Assembly: GCA_024278645.1 (NCBI GenBank) | Contig: JAJRST010000358.1 | Span: forward strand, 1-6,445 | Reading direction: 5' to 3' | Length of the DNA: 6,445 bases | From: a bacterium | GTDB taxonomy: Bacteria > Zhuqueibacterota > Zhuqueibacteria > Residuimicrobiales > Krinioviventaceae | Shown here: positions 1 through 6,445 of the stretch, in pieces | How positions within the stretch are numbered: the first letter of the stretch is position 1 | How the letters are laid out: the number at the start of each line of letters is the position of its first letter | Notes under the pieces: model-generated | The model's database searches: none | The model's input: only the letters and a program-made list of their open reading frames with translations | Told to the model about the DNA's origin: nothing | Made by a program: the position numbers and the translations under genes

Positions 1-90
1 CCCGAAGCAAAATTATACCAGCATGAAACATAACTCGTCAACTGTTTTTTGCTGAAACAAATGGCAACACACTATTGGAGGTTGGACGCC
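1..90 (+). other. 5' leader, no assignable gene
   Basis: This short stretch upstream of the giant gene is richer in A and T than the coding sequence. The reading frame of the giant gene has a TAA at 31-33, so the gene cannot start further upstream than that. The ten codons before this stop are open to the window edge and could be the tail of an upstream gene, but they are too few to judge. I see no convincing sigma-70-type promoter, terminator or RNA element, so the real promoter may lie before the window. Confidence 0.5.
77..81 (+). promoter_or_regulatory. Shine-Dalgarno GGAGG for the giant gene
   Basis: A GGAGG core lies nine bases upstream of the ATG at 91, which is good spacing. This site decides the start. 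An in-frame ATG at 61 would add ten residues (MATHYWRLDA) but has no purine-rich site before it, and it would put a less typical sequence ahead of the signal peptide. Confidence 0.85.
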
Positions 91-168
91 ATGAAGGTGA
101 ATTTCACGAGCCCGAAGCTACTCACCATTTTGATTATTTGTTTGCTCACCTTGCCGCTTTTTTCCGCG
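91..168 (+). other. Sec signal peptide
   Basis: Residues 1-26 show the three-part form of a Sec signal. A short basic start (MKVNFTSPK) is followed by a hydrophobic core at residues 10-24 rich in Leu and Ile, then a likely cleavage after Ala26 ahead of QDDF. The -3 residue is Phe24, which is not ideal for signal peptidase I, so the exact cut site is uncertain. Cys17 lies inside the hydrophobic core with more hydrophobic residues after it and is not a convincing lipobox. The protein is expected to leave the cytoplasm. Confidence 0.85.
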
Positions 169-3100
169 CAAGATGATTTTAATCGCTCCGACGGCGCGCT
201 CGGCGGCAATTGGGCGGCGCATTCCGACATGGTTATCCTGAGCGGACGTCTACATAATCAGGGTGCAACCGGAGGCTGGGACAGCTACCTGGCCGTCTTT
301 TATGTCGCAGATGCGAACGAGGCGACGATTACCTGGCCCACAGCCGGGAACGGCATCTCCGGCGTCGGCGCCGAGTTGGGCGGCGTCGCTTTTGTCAACT
401 CGTTCAGCGCCGGTGCGGATGGATATTTGATTTATATCTATTCCAATGAACTGCGACTGTTTGAGATTTCCAACGGTTCGCCTGTCGGCGACAACATTCA
501 GCCCAATATCAACGTCGGTACGAACCCGCAGGCGGGCGATCAATTCCTGGTAAAGTTTAATACGTCAACCTACACTTTTACCGTGTTCATCAACGGAACC
601 GAGGTTGGCTCCATTACCGATGCCAGCAAGCGAGTGAGCTTTTCCTCAAGGTATGCCGGCGTTATGCTTTACAAATCCAGCACCAACGAGAACGATGTTG
701 AAACGTTTGCAGCGGAATATGTTCCGCCGTCCAGCGATACAACGCCCCCCGGACAGGTTTCCGATTTGGCGGCGTCCAGCCCGACATCTTCTTCCATTAC
801 GCTCACCTGGACCGCGGTCGGCGATGACGGCTATACCGGAACGGCCAGCCTCTATGATATTCGATATTCCAAGAACAATATAACATCCGACGCCGATTTT
901 AACGCCGCCACAGCCGCTTCCGGCGTGCCGGCGCCAAAGCAGGCCGGACAGTCGGAGAGTTTCGTCATCAACGGCTTGAGCGGCTCGACGACCTATTACT
1001 TTGCCATCAAGGTAAAGGATGAAGCCGGCAACTGGTCAGTTCTTTCGAACACCGCCTCGGAAACGACGACAGAGGGCGGCGGAGGCGGCGGCCCAATCGG
1101 CGGCGATTTGGCCTGGATAACCGATGATTTTGAGCGCGCCGATCTCGGCGTCGATTGGTCGGTGACCAATCATATCATCGAGGCCGGTGAAATGACGTTG
1201 CAGTCAAAACAAAACGGCTGGAACAACCTGGCGGTTTTTCAACGCGTCGGCCCTTATGGCGCGAGCATGACCTTCAGCGTGGACAATTCCGCGTTGTACA
1301 ACGGCTATGTCCCCGCCGGTCTGTTGATTTTGCTGGACAATCCGTCTCCCGCCTCGGCGAACGGTTATATGGTGCGCCGCAGCTCCGACGAGTTGACGGT
1401 GTTCCGCGTCACCGGCGGCACGGTGGGAACGAGCGCTGTCGCCAGCACGACGACGCTCAATCAATCCGCGCCGCAGCCGGGCGATAATGTGCGCGTCGAG
1501 ATTACCGACAACGGCGCCACCAAGAGCCTGACCTATTATATTCGCGGCGCCAAGGATGCCACGCTGGATATCAGCGACGCTTCTTCGGTTGAAAACACTT
1601 ATGTGGGCGCGACGCTTTATGGCGGCGCCAATTTTTTCAACAACCTTGAAGATTTTGGCGCCGGCTTTCCCGGCGCCGGCGCACAGACGATGGTCAAAGT
1701 GAGCGGCGATTTGCAGCAAGGCTACATTGAAGATCAATTGCCCGATCCCATTGTCGTGCAGGTGCTTGACGGCAACGGGCAGCCGTACCAGGGCGAGCTT
1801 GTCGAGTTTGAAATCGTCAATGGCAATGCCACGCTCGACGATCTTGATTTCGATTTTCAGGGGCAGGTATGGGTCGAGACCGAGGATGGACGCTTTACTT
1901 CCGATCATCCCTTTCTCGCCAGCGACGACGGCGCCTCCGGCGGTCAGTATGTCGCCTACCAGGAGCTCAGCCCGGCGCGCGGCATTCGCGTCCTCGAAGT
2001 GCCCTTTTATGTGCCGGAGGACGGCAATTATGACATTTACGTCCGCTACCGTCTGAACGCGGCGCATCCGTCCAGCGATAATTTTTATTTTGGCGTCGAC
2101 GGCGTCGATTCGACGCTGGTGGACGTAATTACCCGGGCGACATGGATTTGGGATAAGGTCGGCAATTTTAACATTCTCGCCGGCCAGCACTATACTCATT
2201 TTGCGCTGTACGAGTGGGGCTTTGAATGGGATAAAATCCTGATTCAAAAATCAACCCTGGCGGATTATAGCGGCAACACCGGCATCGGCGGTACAGGACC
2301 GGATTTTCCGAATATCACCGATATGAACGGCGAGGTGTCGACGCATGTCACCTTTAGCACCAGCACGGATACGGTTATAATTTACGCAAAGGCGCAAAAA
2401 TCCACGGGCGATCCCCTGGAGGATTCGCCGGCGGTGTTTACCCTGTTTCCCAAGGCGCGACCGGGATCGCAAACTTCTATGGATTATGCCTCCTTATCCG
2501 CCTTTCCCGGCACGCCGGGACTGGATTCGCAGCCCATGAAGGTAAAGGTTGTGGATCAATATGGAAACGGCGTGGAGAATGTAACCGTCAACTGGCGCCA
2601 GGTGCAGGGCCAGGGGACGTTGCAGGCAAACAGCACGCCCACGGATGCCGGCGGCATTGCTGAAAATGTGTTGACGTTGAACTATTACCAGGAAACCGAT
2701 TATGTAGTCGAAGCCTATATCACCGGCCTGACCGGCTCGCCAAAGCAATTTACAATTACACCGGGCGCGCCGCCAAAGGAGATTGTGCGCATTCAACCGA
2801 ATACGCGGCAGGAAGGCAATGTAAATACGACCATCGACAGCTTGCTCGTTGTGCGCATTATGGTGGACAATGAAACGCCGTTTGAAGGCTACCCGGTGCA
2901 GTTCGTCGTCACCCAAGGCGACGGCAGCCTCAGTTCGCAGAATGGCGCGGAAAACGCCGTCGAACTCGAGGTGATGACCGACATGCAAGGATACGCGCGC
3001 GCGGTGTGGACGCTCGGCGGCCCCGGCCTCAATCTTGTCGAGGCCAGAGCGCAGAACCTGGTCGGCAACCCGGTCGAGTTTGATGCATGGGCGCAAACAG

Positions 3101-6100
3101 GGCAGCCTGCGGATTTCACCAAAATCAGCGGCGATAACCAGGACGGTTACGTGGGCATGCCTCTGGCGCAGCCGTTCGTGGTCAAACTGACGGATTCCAA
3201 CGGCTATGCCGTCGCTGAACAGCAGATCGATTTTGAAATAATTAACGGCCAGGGGTCTTATTTTGACCAGGCAGGCGTCACCAAAAAATCCGCCTATACC
3301 GACAATCTTGGCGAGGCGCGAGTGACGCTGACCCTGGGCAGCGTTTTGAATGAACAGCATACGGTAAAAGCGACGGCGTTTAACACGGGTCTGTCGCCGG
3401 TCTATTTCAATGCGACGCCGACGGACAGAATCGCCAAAACATTGACCTATATTTCAGGAAACGGTTCCGGCGGCGTCTACCAAAAAGCGGTGGTCACCAA
3501 CAAACTTGCCAATGCCTTTATTGTAAAAGCAGTCGGTCCTTACGGCAATCCGGCGGAAGGACAGCCGGTGACCTTTAAGGTGATCAGCGGCGGCGGCGAT
3601 TTTGACGGTTTGACGGAAAAGACGGTGAACACCGATGCACAGGGCCTGGCGCAAGCAACTTTGACGCTGGGGACGTTGGCCGGAGACAGCGTGCATGTGG
3701 TTCATGCCGTTGCGCAGCGTCAGGATATACCCGATGAGAATCTTGAAGGCTCGCCTGTCGTCTTTAAAGCCACCGGGCTGGCCAAGCCCGCCGCAAAGCT
3801 GGTTAAAGTGGATTCCACGGATGCGCAAACCGGCGAGGTCGGTCTGCCGTTGAATATACCGATCCAGGTCCTCGTCACCGACGAGTTTCAGAATCCCATT
3901 AAAAACCATGCGGTAAAATTCAAAGTGCAGGGCCAGGGCGGCGAACTGGAAGACAGCTCCGGCAAGGGGACGACAAAGATTACCAGCACTAACGTGGACG
4001 GACTCGCCAGTATGATCTGGCACATGCCGGAGACGCCGGGCATTGTTTATGTCGATGTGACGGCGACCAATTCGCAGGGTACGCCGCTGGACGGCAGCCC
4101 GACGCAGTTTACGGCCAACGCCAAGGCCGGACAACCGCACACCATGACCAGAATAACGCCGGACTCGGTGCTCGTCGGTCGTGTGTGGAAACCGCTTGAG
4201 CAAAAGTTAAAAGTGAAAATCACCGACAGGTTGGGAAATCCGCTCGTCGGCAAACCGGTGACCTTCAAAGTCGTTGGCGGCGGCGGCCTGTTGAACGGCC
4301 TGCCGCAGGTGACCATCAATACCGCGGATTCCGGATTCGCCGTGGTCGAATGGCAGCTCGGCAAAAAGAGCGGCATGGCGGTCAATGTCGTGGAAGCGAC
4401 GGCCAGCGTGGAAGTGAACCCGCTCATCACCTTCAAGGCCACAGGCCTGCCGGACGACGCATTTCGCCTTGTGGCGGATTCCAGCTATACCACTTACGGG
4501 AACGTCGGCGCCTTTTTGCCGGACCCGATCAAAGTGCAGATCGTCGATCAGTACGGCAACGGCGTCAAGGATCAAATCGTCGATTTCGAGATCGTGCCCG
4601 TGGATACGAATATCGGCTATATCAATGCAAAAGGCGTGACCGCGGTTACGGATACGACGAACGATGACGGCTTTGTGCAGGTTCGCTGGGGCCTCGGCCC
4701 GCTGGTTGGTTCGCAGAACAACAAAATGCGGGCCAGCGCGAAAACCAACCAGGTGCACCTTGTCAATTCGCCTTATGTCTTTAGCGCTTCGGCCATGGTC
4801 GGCGGCGCCTCCATGCTGGTCAAGGTGACCAATGACTCCGACCTCAGCAGCATCATCGGTAACACGCTTTCCGAATATCTAAAGGTGCGCGTTACCGACG
4901 ACTTTGACAACCCGATCGCCAGATTCCCGGTGCGCTTTGAGGTAATGAGCCGCAAGGCGGCGGAAGGCGGTTCTCTTGACGGTCTTGTCGATTCCGTCAA
5001 GGTCAAGGAAACCGACTCCAACGGTTTCGCCTGGGTGCAGTTTACGTTGGGGCAAAAAGCCGGCTACAAGATCAACCAAATTCAGGCTGTTGCCGAGAAC
5101 AGCGAGACCGGAGAGCCGCTCAACGGTTCGCCCGTCCTGTTCGAAGTGACCGGCACCTCCACAAATGCTAAAAAGATTCAACTGGTCGATGGCGGCGCCC
5201 AAAGCGGCGTAGTCGGCCACTATCTGCCGCGCGACGTCATGGTCATGGCCATGGATCAATACAACAATCCGGTCAAGGGACAGCCGATTCGTTTCCGTAT
5301 TATGCCGGAAGATTCCCTGGCGACGCAGGGCATAGGCTCGCTCGGACCGGGCGCCGCCATCGACACCTCCGTCAATACGGATGATCGCGGCATTGCCGCT
5401 ATCCAATGGCGCCTGGGTCGAAAAGTCGGTCCCTACACACTCGAGGCGTCCTCGTTTGGCCAAGGCCACCTGGAGAATTCGCCGATGCTGATTCATGCTA
5501 TGGCTCGCGCCGATCGTACAGACCCGGACACCTCTTTTGTTCTGGTCACGCCGACGCAGCTTGTCGTCTCAAATGGAGAGAACAGGACATCGGTCATCGT
5601 CACTTTACGCGACCGGTTTGGCAACCCGGTGAGCGGCAAGGCCGTGAATATCATGGTGACCGGAGACGGCAACCTTATTACCCAGCCCATGGATACGACC
5701 AATGCCAACGGTCAGGCGTTTGGCTATCTGGCCTCTCGCGTCGCCGGTATAAAATACATTACCGCCCGCGATATGAACAACGGCGTGTCGTTAAAGGACA
5801 GCGCCGCCCAGGTGCTATTCAAACCGGCCGCCGCGGCGCGCATTACCAAAGCGCCCGGCGACAATGGCGATACGCAGACCCGAAACGTCGGCACCGTGCT
5901 TGAAAAACCGCTCAAAGTGCTGGTTACGGACGAGTACGGCAATCCGATTGAACAAGTACCGGTCACTTATCGCGCCGTCACCGGCGGTGGTATGCTCATT
6001 GACAACCAGCCGGTGTATACAGACAGCCTCGGCATTGGGTCGGCATTTTACAGACTCGGACAGAAAGCGGGAGCAAACCTTATCGAGGCGAGCTCGAACG

Positions 6101-6445
6101 GCTTGGCCGGATCGCCGATTAATTTTTCCGCCATTGCCGAAAATCCGGAACAGATCACGCAGATGAAAATCATCAGCGGCAATCACTTGTCCAACGGTCC
6201 CGGTCAGGATCTACCGGCGCCGTTGCGCGTGCGCATTCTGGACAACAGGCAGTGGCCGGTTTCCGGGAAAAGCGTCAAGTTCGAGGTGTTGGTGAACAAC
6301 GGCATCATCACCAATCAAAATCCGCTTGACAGCGACATGTACGGCGAGGCGAGCGCCAACGCCAAACTCGGCACTTCGATCGGTTTGAATATTTTCAAGG
6401 CCTCGCTGATTGAGCTGCCGCATATTTCGGCGACTTTTTACGACA
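91..6445 (+). CDS. Giant secreted multidomain protein with lectin-like, FN3, CBM-like and Big_1 Ig-like repeats (3' partial)
   Basis: This frame is open from the ATG at 91 to the window end, 2118 full codons without a stop, and it accounts for nearly the whole window. The product begins with a Sec signal peptide. It continues with a ConA/LamG-like domain (about residues 28-210), an FN3 domain (219-327), a Gly linker (329-338), a second ConA/LamG-like domain (345-522) and 13 Big_1-type Ig-like repeats (531-2118). The first repeat is interrupted by a CBM-like domain (about 591-721). The only cysteine is residue 17 in the signal peptide, so the visible mature chain has none. Big_1 arrays are known as rigid stalks in adhesins such as invasin and intimin, and ConA-like and CBM6/35-like folds often bind glycans. 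Surface adhesion or polysaccharide binding is therefore the likely role, by inference. No catalytic motif is recognised. There is no N-terminal beta-barrel as in inverse autotransporters, so anchoring, perhaps by a C-terminal type IX sorting domain or similar, must be encoded beyond the window. I do not recognise a named gene. Confidence 0.96.
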   Translation, partial: MKVNFTSPKLLTILIICLLTLPLFSAQDDFNRSDGALGGNWAAHSDMVILSGRLHNQGATGGWDSYLAVFYVADANEATITWPTAGNGISGVGAELGGVAFVNSFSAGADGYLIYIYSNELRLFEISNGSPVGDNIQPNINVGTNPQAGDQFLVKFNTSTYTFTVFINGTEVGSITDASKRVSFSSRYAGVMLYKSSTNENDVETFAAEYVPPSSDTTPPGQVSDLAASSPTSSSITLTWTAVGDDGYTGTASLYDIRYSKNNITSDADFNAATAASGVPAPKQAGQSESFVINGLSGSTTYYFAIKVKDEAGNWSVLSNTASETTTEGGGGGGPIGGDLAWITDDFERADLGVDWSVTNHIIEAGEMTLQSKQNGWNNLAVFQRVGPYGASMTFSVDNSALYNGYVPAGLLILLDNPSPASANGYMVRRSSDELTVFRVTGGTVGTSAVASTTTLNQSAPQPGDNVRVEITDNGATKSLTYYIRGAKDATLDISDASSVENTYVGATLYGGANFFNNLEDFGAGFPGAGAQTMVKVSGDLQQGYIEDQLPDPIVVQVLDGNGQPYQGELVEFEIVNGNATLDDLDFDFQGQVWVETEDGRFTSDHPFLASDDGASGGQYVAYQELSPARGIRVLEVPFYVPEDGNYDIYVRYRLNAAHPSSDNFYFGVDGVDSTLVDVITRATWIWDKVGNFNILAGQHYTHFALYEWGFEWDKILIQKSTLADYSGNTGIGGTGPDFPNITDMNGEVSTHVTFSTSTDTVIIYAKAQKSTGDPLEDSPAVFTLFPKARPGSQTSMDYASLSAFPGTPGLDSQPMKVKVVDQYGNGVENVTVNWRQVQGQGTLQANSTPTDAGGIAENVLTLNYYQETDYVVEAYITGLTGSPKQFTITPGAPPKEIVRIQPNTRQEGNVNTTIDSLLVVRIMVDNETPFEGYPVQFVVTQGDGSLSSQNGAENAVELEVMTDMQGYARAVWTLGGPGLNLVEARAQNLVGNPVEFDAWAQTGQPADFTKISGDNQDGYVGMPLAQPFVVKLTDSNGYAVAEQQIDFEIINGQGSYFDQAGVTKKSAYTDNLGEARVTLTLGSVLNEQHTVKATAFNTGLSPVYFNATPTDRIAKTLTYISGNGSGGVYQKAVVTNKLANAFIVKAVGPYGNPAEGQPVTFKVISGGGDFDGLTEKTVNTDAQGLAQATLTLGTLAGDSVHVVHAVAQRQDIPDENLEGSPVVFKATGLAKPAAKLVKVDSTDAQTGEVGLPLNIPIQVLVTDEFQNPIKNHAVKFKVQGQGGELEDSSGKGTTKITSTNVDGLASMIWHMPETPGIVYVDVTATNSQGTPLDGSPTQFTANAKAGQPHTMTRITPDSVLVGRVWKPLEQKLKVKITDRLGNPLVGKPVTFKVVGGGGLLNGLPQVTINTADSGFAVVEWQLGKKSGMAVNVVEATASVEVNPLITFKATGLPDDAFRLVADSSYTTYGNVGAFLPDPIKVQIVDQYGNGVKDQIVDFEIVPVDTNIGYINAKGVTAVTDTTNDDGFVQVRWGLGPLVGSQNNKMRASAKTNQVHLVNSPYVFSASAMVGGASMLVKVTNDSDLSSIIGNTLSEYLKVRVTDDFDNPIARFPVRFEVMSRKAAEGGSLDGLVDSVKVKETDSNGFAWVQFTLGQKAGYKINQIQAVAENSETGEPLNGSPVLFEVTGTSTNAKKIQLVDGGAQSGVVGHYLPRDVMVMAMDQYNNPVKGQPIRFRIMPEDSLATQGIGSLGPGAAIDTSVNTDDRGIAAIQWRLGRKVGPYTLEASSFGQGHLENSPMLIHAMARADRTDPDTSFVLVTPTQLVVSNGENRTSVIVTLRDRFGNPVSGKAVNIMVTGDGNLITQPMDTTNANGQAFGYLASRVAGIKYITARDMNNGVSLKDSAAQVLFKPAAAARITKAPGDNGDTQTRNVGTVLEKPLKVLVTDEYGNPIEQVPVTYRAVTGGGMLIDNQPVYTDSLGIGSAFYRLGQKAGANLIEASSNGLAGSPINFSAIAENPEQITQMKIISGNHLSNGPGQDLPAPLRVRILDNRQWPVSGKSVKFEVLVNNGIITNQNPLDSDMYGEASANAKLGTSIGLNIFKASLIELPHISATFYD
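172..720 (+). other. ConA/LamG-like beta-sandwich domain 1
   Basis: Residues 28-210 start with DDFNRSDG, followed by LGGNW, an opening common in bacterial concanavalin A-like (LamG-like) domains. Further landmarks are GWDSYLAVF at 62-70, the strand GYLIYIYSNELRLF at 111-124, GDQFLVKF at about 159-166 and AGVMLY at 189-194. These features recur in the same order in the second such domain (345-522). Domains of this fold often bind sugars or proteins, but no ligand-binding residues can be assigned from the sequence alone. Confidence 0.7.
745..1071 (+). other. Fibronectin type III domain
   Basis: Residues 219-327 follow the FN3 pattern: PPGQVSDLAA at the start, the strand SITLTW ending in Trp240, YDIRYS at 255-260, NGLSGSTTYYFAIKVKD at 294-310 with the conserved L..(G/S)TTYYF core, and GNWSVLSNTASETTT at the end. 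This FN3 style, with a long insert between YDIRYS and the SFVINGL strand, is common in extracellular proteins. It probably acts as a spacer between the two lectin-like domains. Confidence 0.9.
1075..1104 (+). other. Gly-rich interdomain linker
   Basis: Residues 329-338 read GGGGGGPIGG, coded mainly by GGC and GGA. The stretch joins the FN3 domain to the second ConA/LamG-like domain and is likely flexible. The low-complexity coding could be a site of replication slippage in whole codons. Confidence 0.8.
1123..1656 (+). other. ConA/LamG-like beta-sandwich domain 2
   Basis: Residues 345-522 begin with DDFERADLG and Trp356 and carry the same landmarks as domain 1 in the same order: GWNNLAVF at 376-383, NGYMVRRSSDELTVF at 424-438, a PGDNVRVEI strand at about 473-481 and VGATLY at 505-510. 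This is a diverged duplicate of the domain at residues 28-210, with the FN3 domain between them. A glycan- or protein-binding role is plausible from the fold, but the ligand is unknown. Confidence 0.7.
1657..1677 (+). repeat. Perfect GC-rich inverted repeat at a domain junction
   Basis: GGCGCCGG at 1657-1664 and its exact reverse complement CCGGCGCC at 1670-1677 flank a five-base CTTTC loop. The same stretch also holds a direct repeat, GGCGCCGGC at 1657-1665 and 1672-1680. It encodes the linker GAGFPGA (residues 523-529) between the second ConA/LamG-like domain and the Ig-like array. No T-tract follows and the reading frame runs straight through, so it is not a terminator. Confidence 0.75.
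1681..6444 (+). repeat. Array of 13 Big_1-type Ig-like repeats (protein level)
   Basis: From residue 531 the protein is a run of 13 related units, mostly 103-122 residues long. Approximate residue bounds are R1 531-790 (enlarged by an inserted domain), R2 791-893, R3 894-1003, R4 1004-1111, R5 1112-1230, R6 1231-1345, R7 1346-1453, R8 1454-1568, R9 1569-1690, R10 1691-1806, R11 1807-1911, R12 1912-2017 and R13 2018-2118 (at the window edge). Each has a strand ending in (T/V)D.(Y/F)GNP(V/I).G.PV.F, as in TDRLGNPLVGKPVTF of R7, then a GGG.L loop, a TD..G turn (NTDAQG at 1180-1185), an (A/V).(W/L).LG..(A/V)G strand, and a closing GSP..F. This matches Big_1 domains of invasin/intimin-type proteins. 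Units are well diverged and I see no long identical DNA stretches, so the array is old rather than recently expanded. The likely job is a long stalk outside the cell. Confidence 0.88.
1861..2253 (+). other. CBM6/CBM35-like domain nested inside Ig-like repeat 1
   Basis: Residues about 591-721 do not fit the Ig-like pattern but resemble carbohydrate-binding modules of the galactose-binding-like fold. The segment has an opening strand VWVETEDG (593-600), a central VPEDGNYDIYVRYR (641-654), WIWDKVG (685-691), LAGQHY (696-701) and a closing YEWGFEWDKILI (707-718). The matching family landmarks are the E.E opening, the G.Y...VRY strand and the final DKI.I strand. Aromatic residues (Trp685, Trp687, Trp709, Trp713 and several Tyr) could line a sugar site, but this is inferred. 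The first half of repeat 1 (531-586) precedes it. The second half, with DMNGEVSTHVTF and DSPAVF, follows after a Gly/Asn/Thr-rich linker at about 725-742. Confidence 0.65.

Noticed and set aside
49..76. Possible -35/-10 pair TTGCTG and ACTATT
   Set aside because: The -10 match is poor and the pair would place the transcription start almost on the ribosome binding site. A promoter before the window is more likely.
61..90. Alternative start at the ATG at 61
   Set aside because: It is in frame, but no Shine-Dalgarno precedes it, whereas GGAGG sits at good distance from the ATG at 91, which also gives a standard signal peptide.
130..144. Lipoprotein lipobox around Cys17
   Set aside because: LIIC lies in the middle of the hydrophobic core and is followed by LLTLPLF rather than a polar mature start, so lipid attachment is unlikely.
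653..883. 76-codon plus-strand open frame
   Set aside because: It lies wholly inside the region coding for the first ConA-like and FN3 domains, in a different frame, with a Pro/Arg-rich product typical of a shadow.
1657..1677. Hairpin as a transcription terminator
   Set aside because: There is no T-tract after the stem, and the open frame continues for more than 4700 bases beyond it.
1204..2247. 347-codon minus-strand open frame
   Set aside because: It runs between two TCA codons of the plus gene in the same register, begins only with a TTG, has no Shine-Dalgarno that I can see, and gives no recognisable protein. The plus frame has clear domains throughout.
5406..5903. 165-codon plus-strand open frame in another register
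   Set aside because: It overlaps Ig-like repeats R10 to R12, is rich in Arg and Gly as expected for an out-of-frame reading of this GC-rich gene, and shows no domain.
1681..6444. CRISPR array or recent DNA-level tandem repeat
   Set aside because: The repetition is at protein level, with units of about 110 residues and diverged DNA. There are no short identical repeats with regular spacers.
1681..6444. Inverse autotransporter (intimin/invasin type)
   Set aside because: The Ig-like repeats are of that kind, but the N-terminal LysM and beta-barrel parts that define the class are absent. The N-terminus holds ConA-like and FN3 domains instead.

Overview
The window is almost entirely one very long plus-strand gene. 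It starts at an ATG at 91 behind a good Shine-Dalgarno and is still open at the last base, giving 2118 complete codons with no stop or frameshift. The gene continues past the window, so its C-terminus and full length are unknown. The product is a secreted, modular, all-beta protein of well over 200 kDa. In order it has: a Sec signal peptide (about residues 1-26); a concanavalin A/LamG-like domain (about 28-210); a fibronectin type III domain (about 219-327); a Gly-rich linker; a second ConA/LamG-like domain (about 345-522); a short GAGFPGA linker encoded by a perfect GC-rich inverted repeat; and a tandem array of 13 bacterial Ig-like repeats of the Big_1 (invasin/intimin) type from residue 531 to the window end, the last one cut or nearly cut by the edge. 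The first Ig-like repeat is split by a carbohydrate-binding-module-like (CBM6/CBM35-like) beta-sandwich of about 130 residues.

Organism: the signal peptide and Shine-Dalgarno indicate a bacterium. The 'DDFNR.DG.LG..W' domain, an FN3 of the 'YDIRYS ... TTYYFAIKV.DEAGNWS' style, and long Big_1 arrays remind me of proteins from the FCB group (candidate division KSB1, Calditrichota, Zixibacteria and similar lineages). This is recall of protein style, not a database result, so the placement is tentative. Base composition looks moderately GC-rich.

Layout: 1-90 is an AT-richer leader with no assignable gene, only the ribosome binding site at 77-81. From 91 to 6445 is the giant gene. All other long open frames, including antisense ones of up to 347 codons, are shadows. 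The longest antisense ones share the codon register of the real gene and exist because it almost never uses TTA, CTA or TCA codons (16 in 2118).

Likely role (inference): a cell-surface or released adhesin or glycan-binding protein. Lectin-like modules lie at the N-terminus and a long Ig-like stalk follows. No catalytic domain is visible. There is no N-terminal beta-barrel like that of intimin/invasin, so any outer-membrane anchor or sorting signal should lie beyond the 3' edge.
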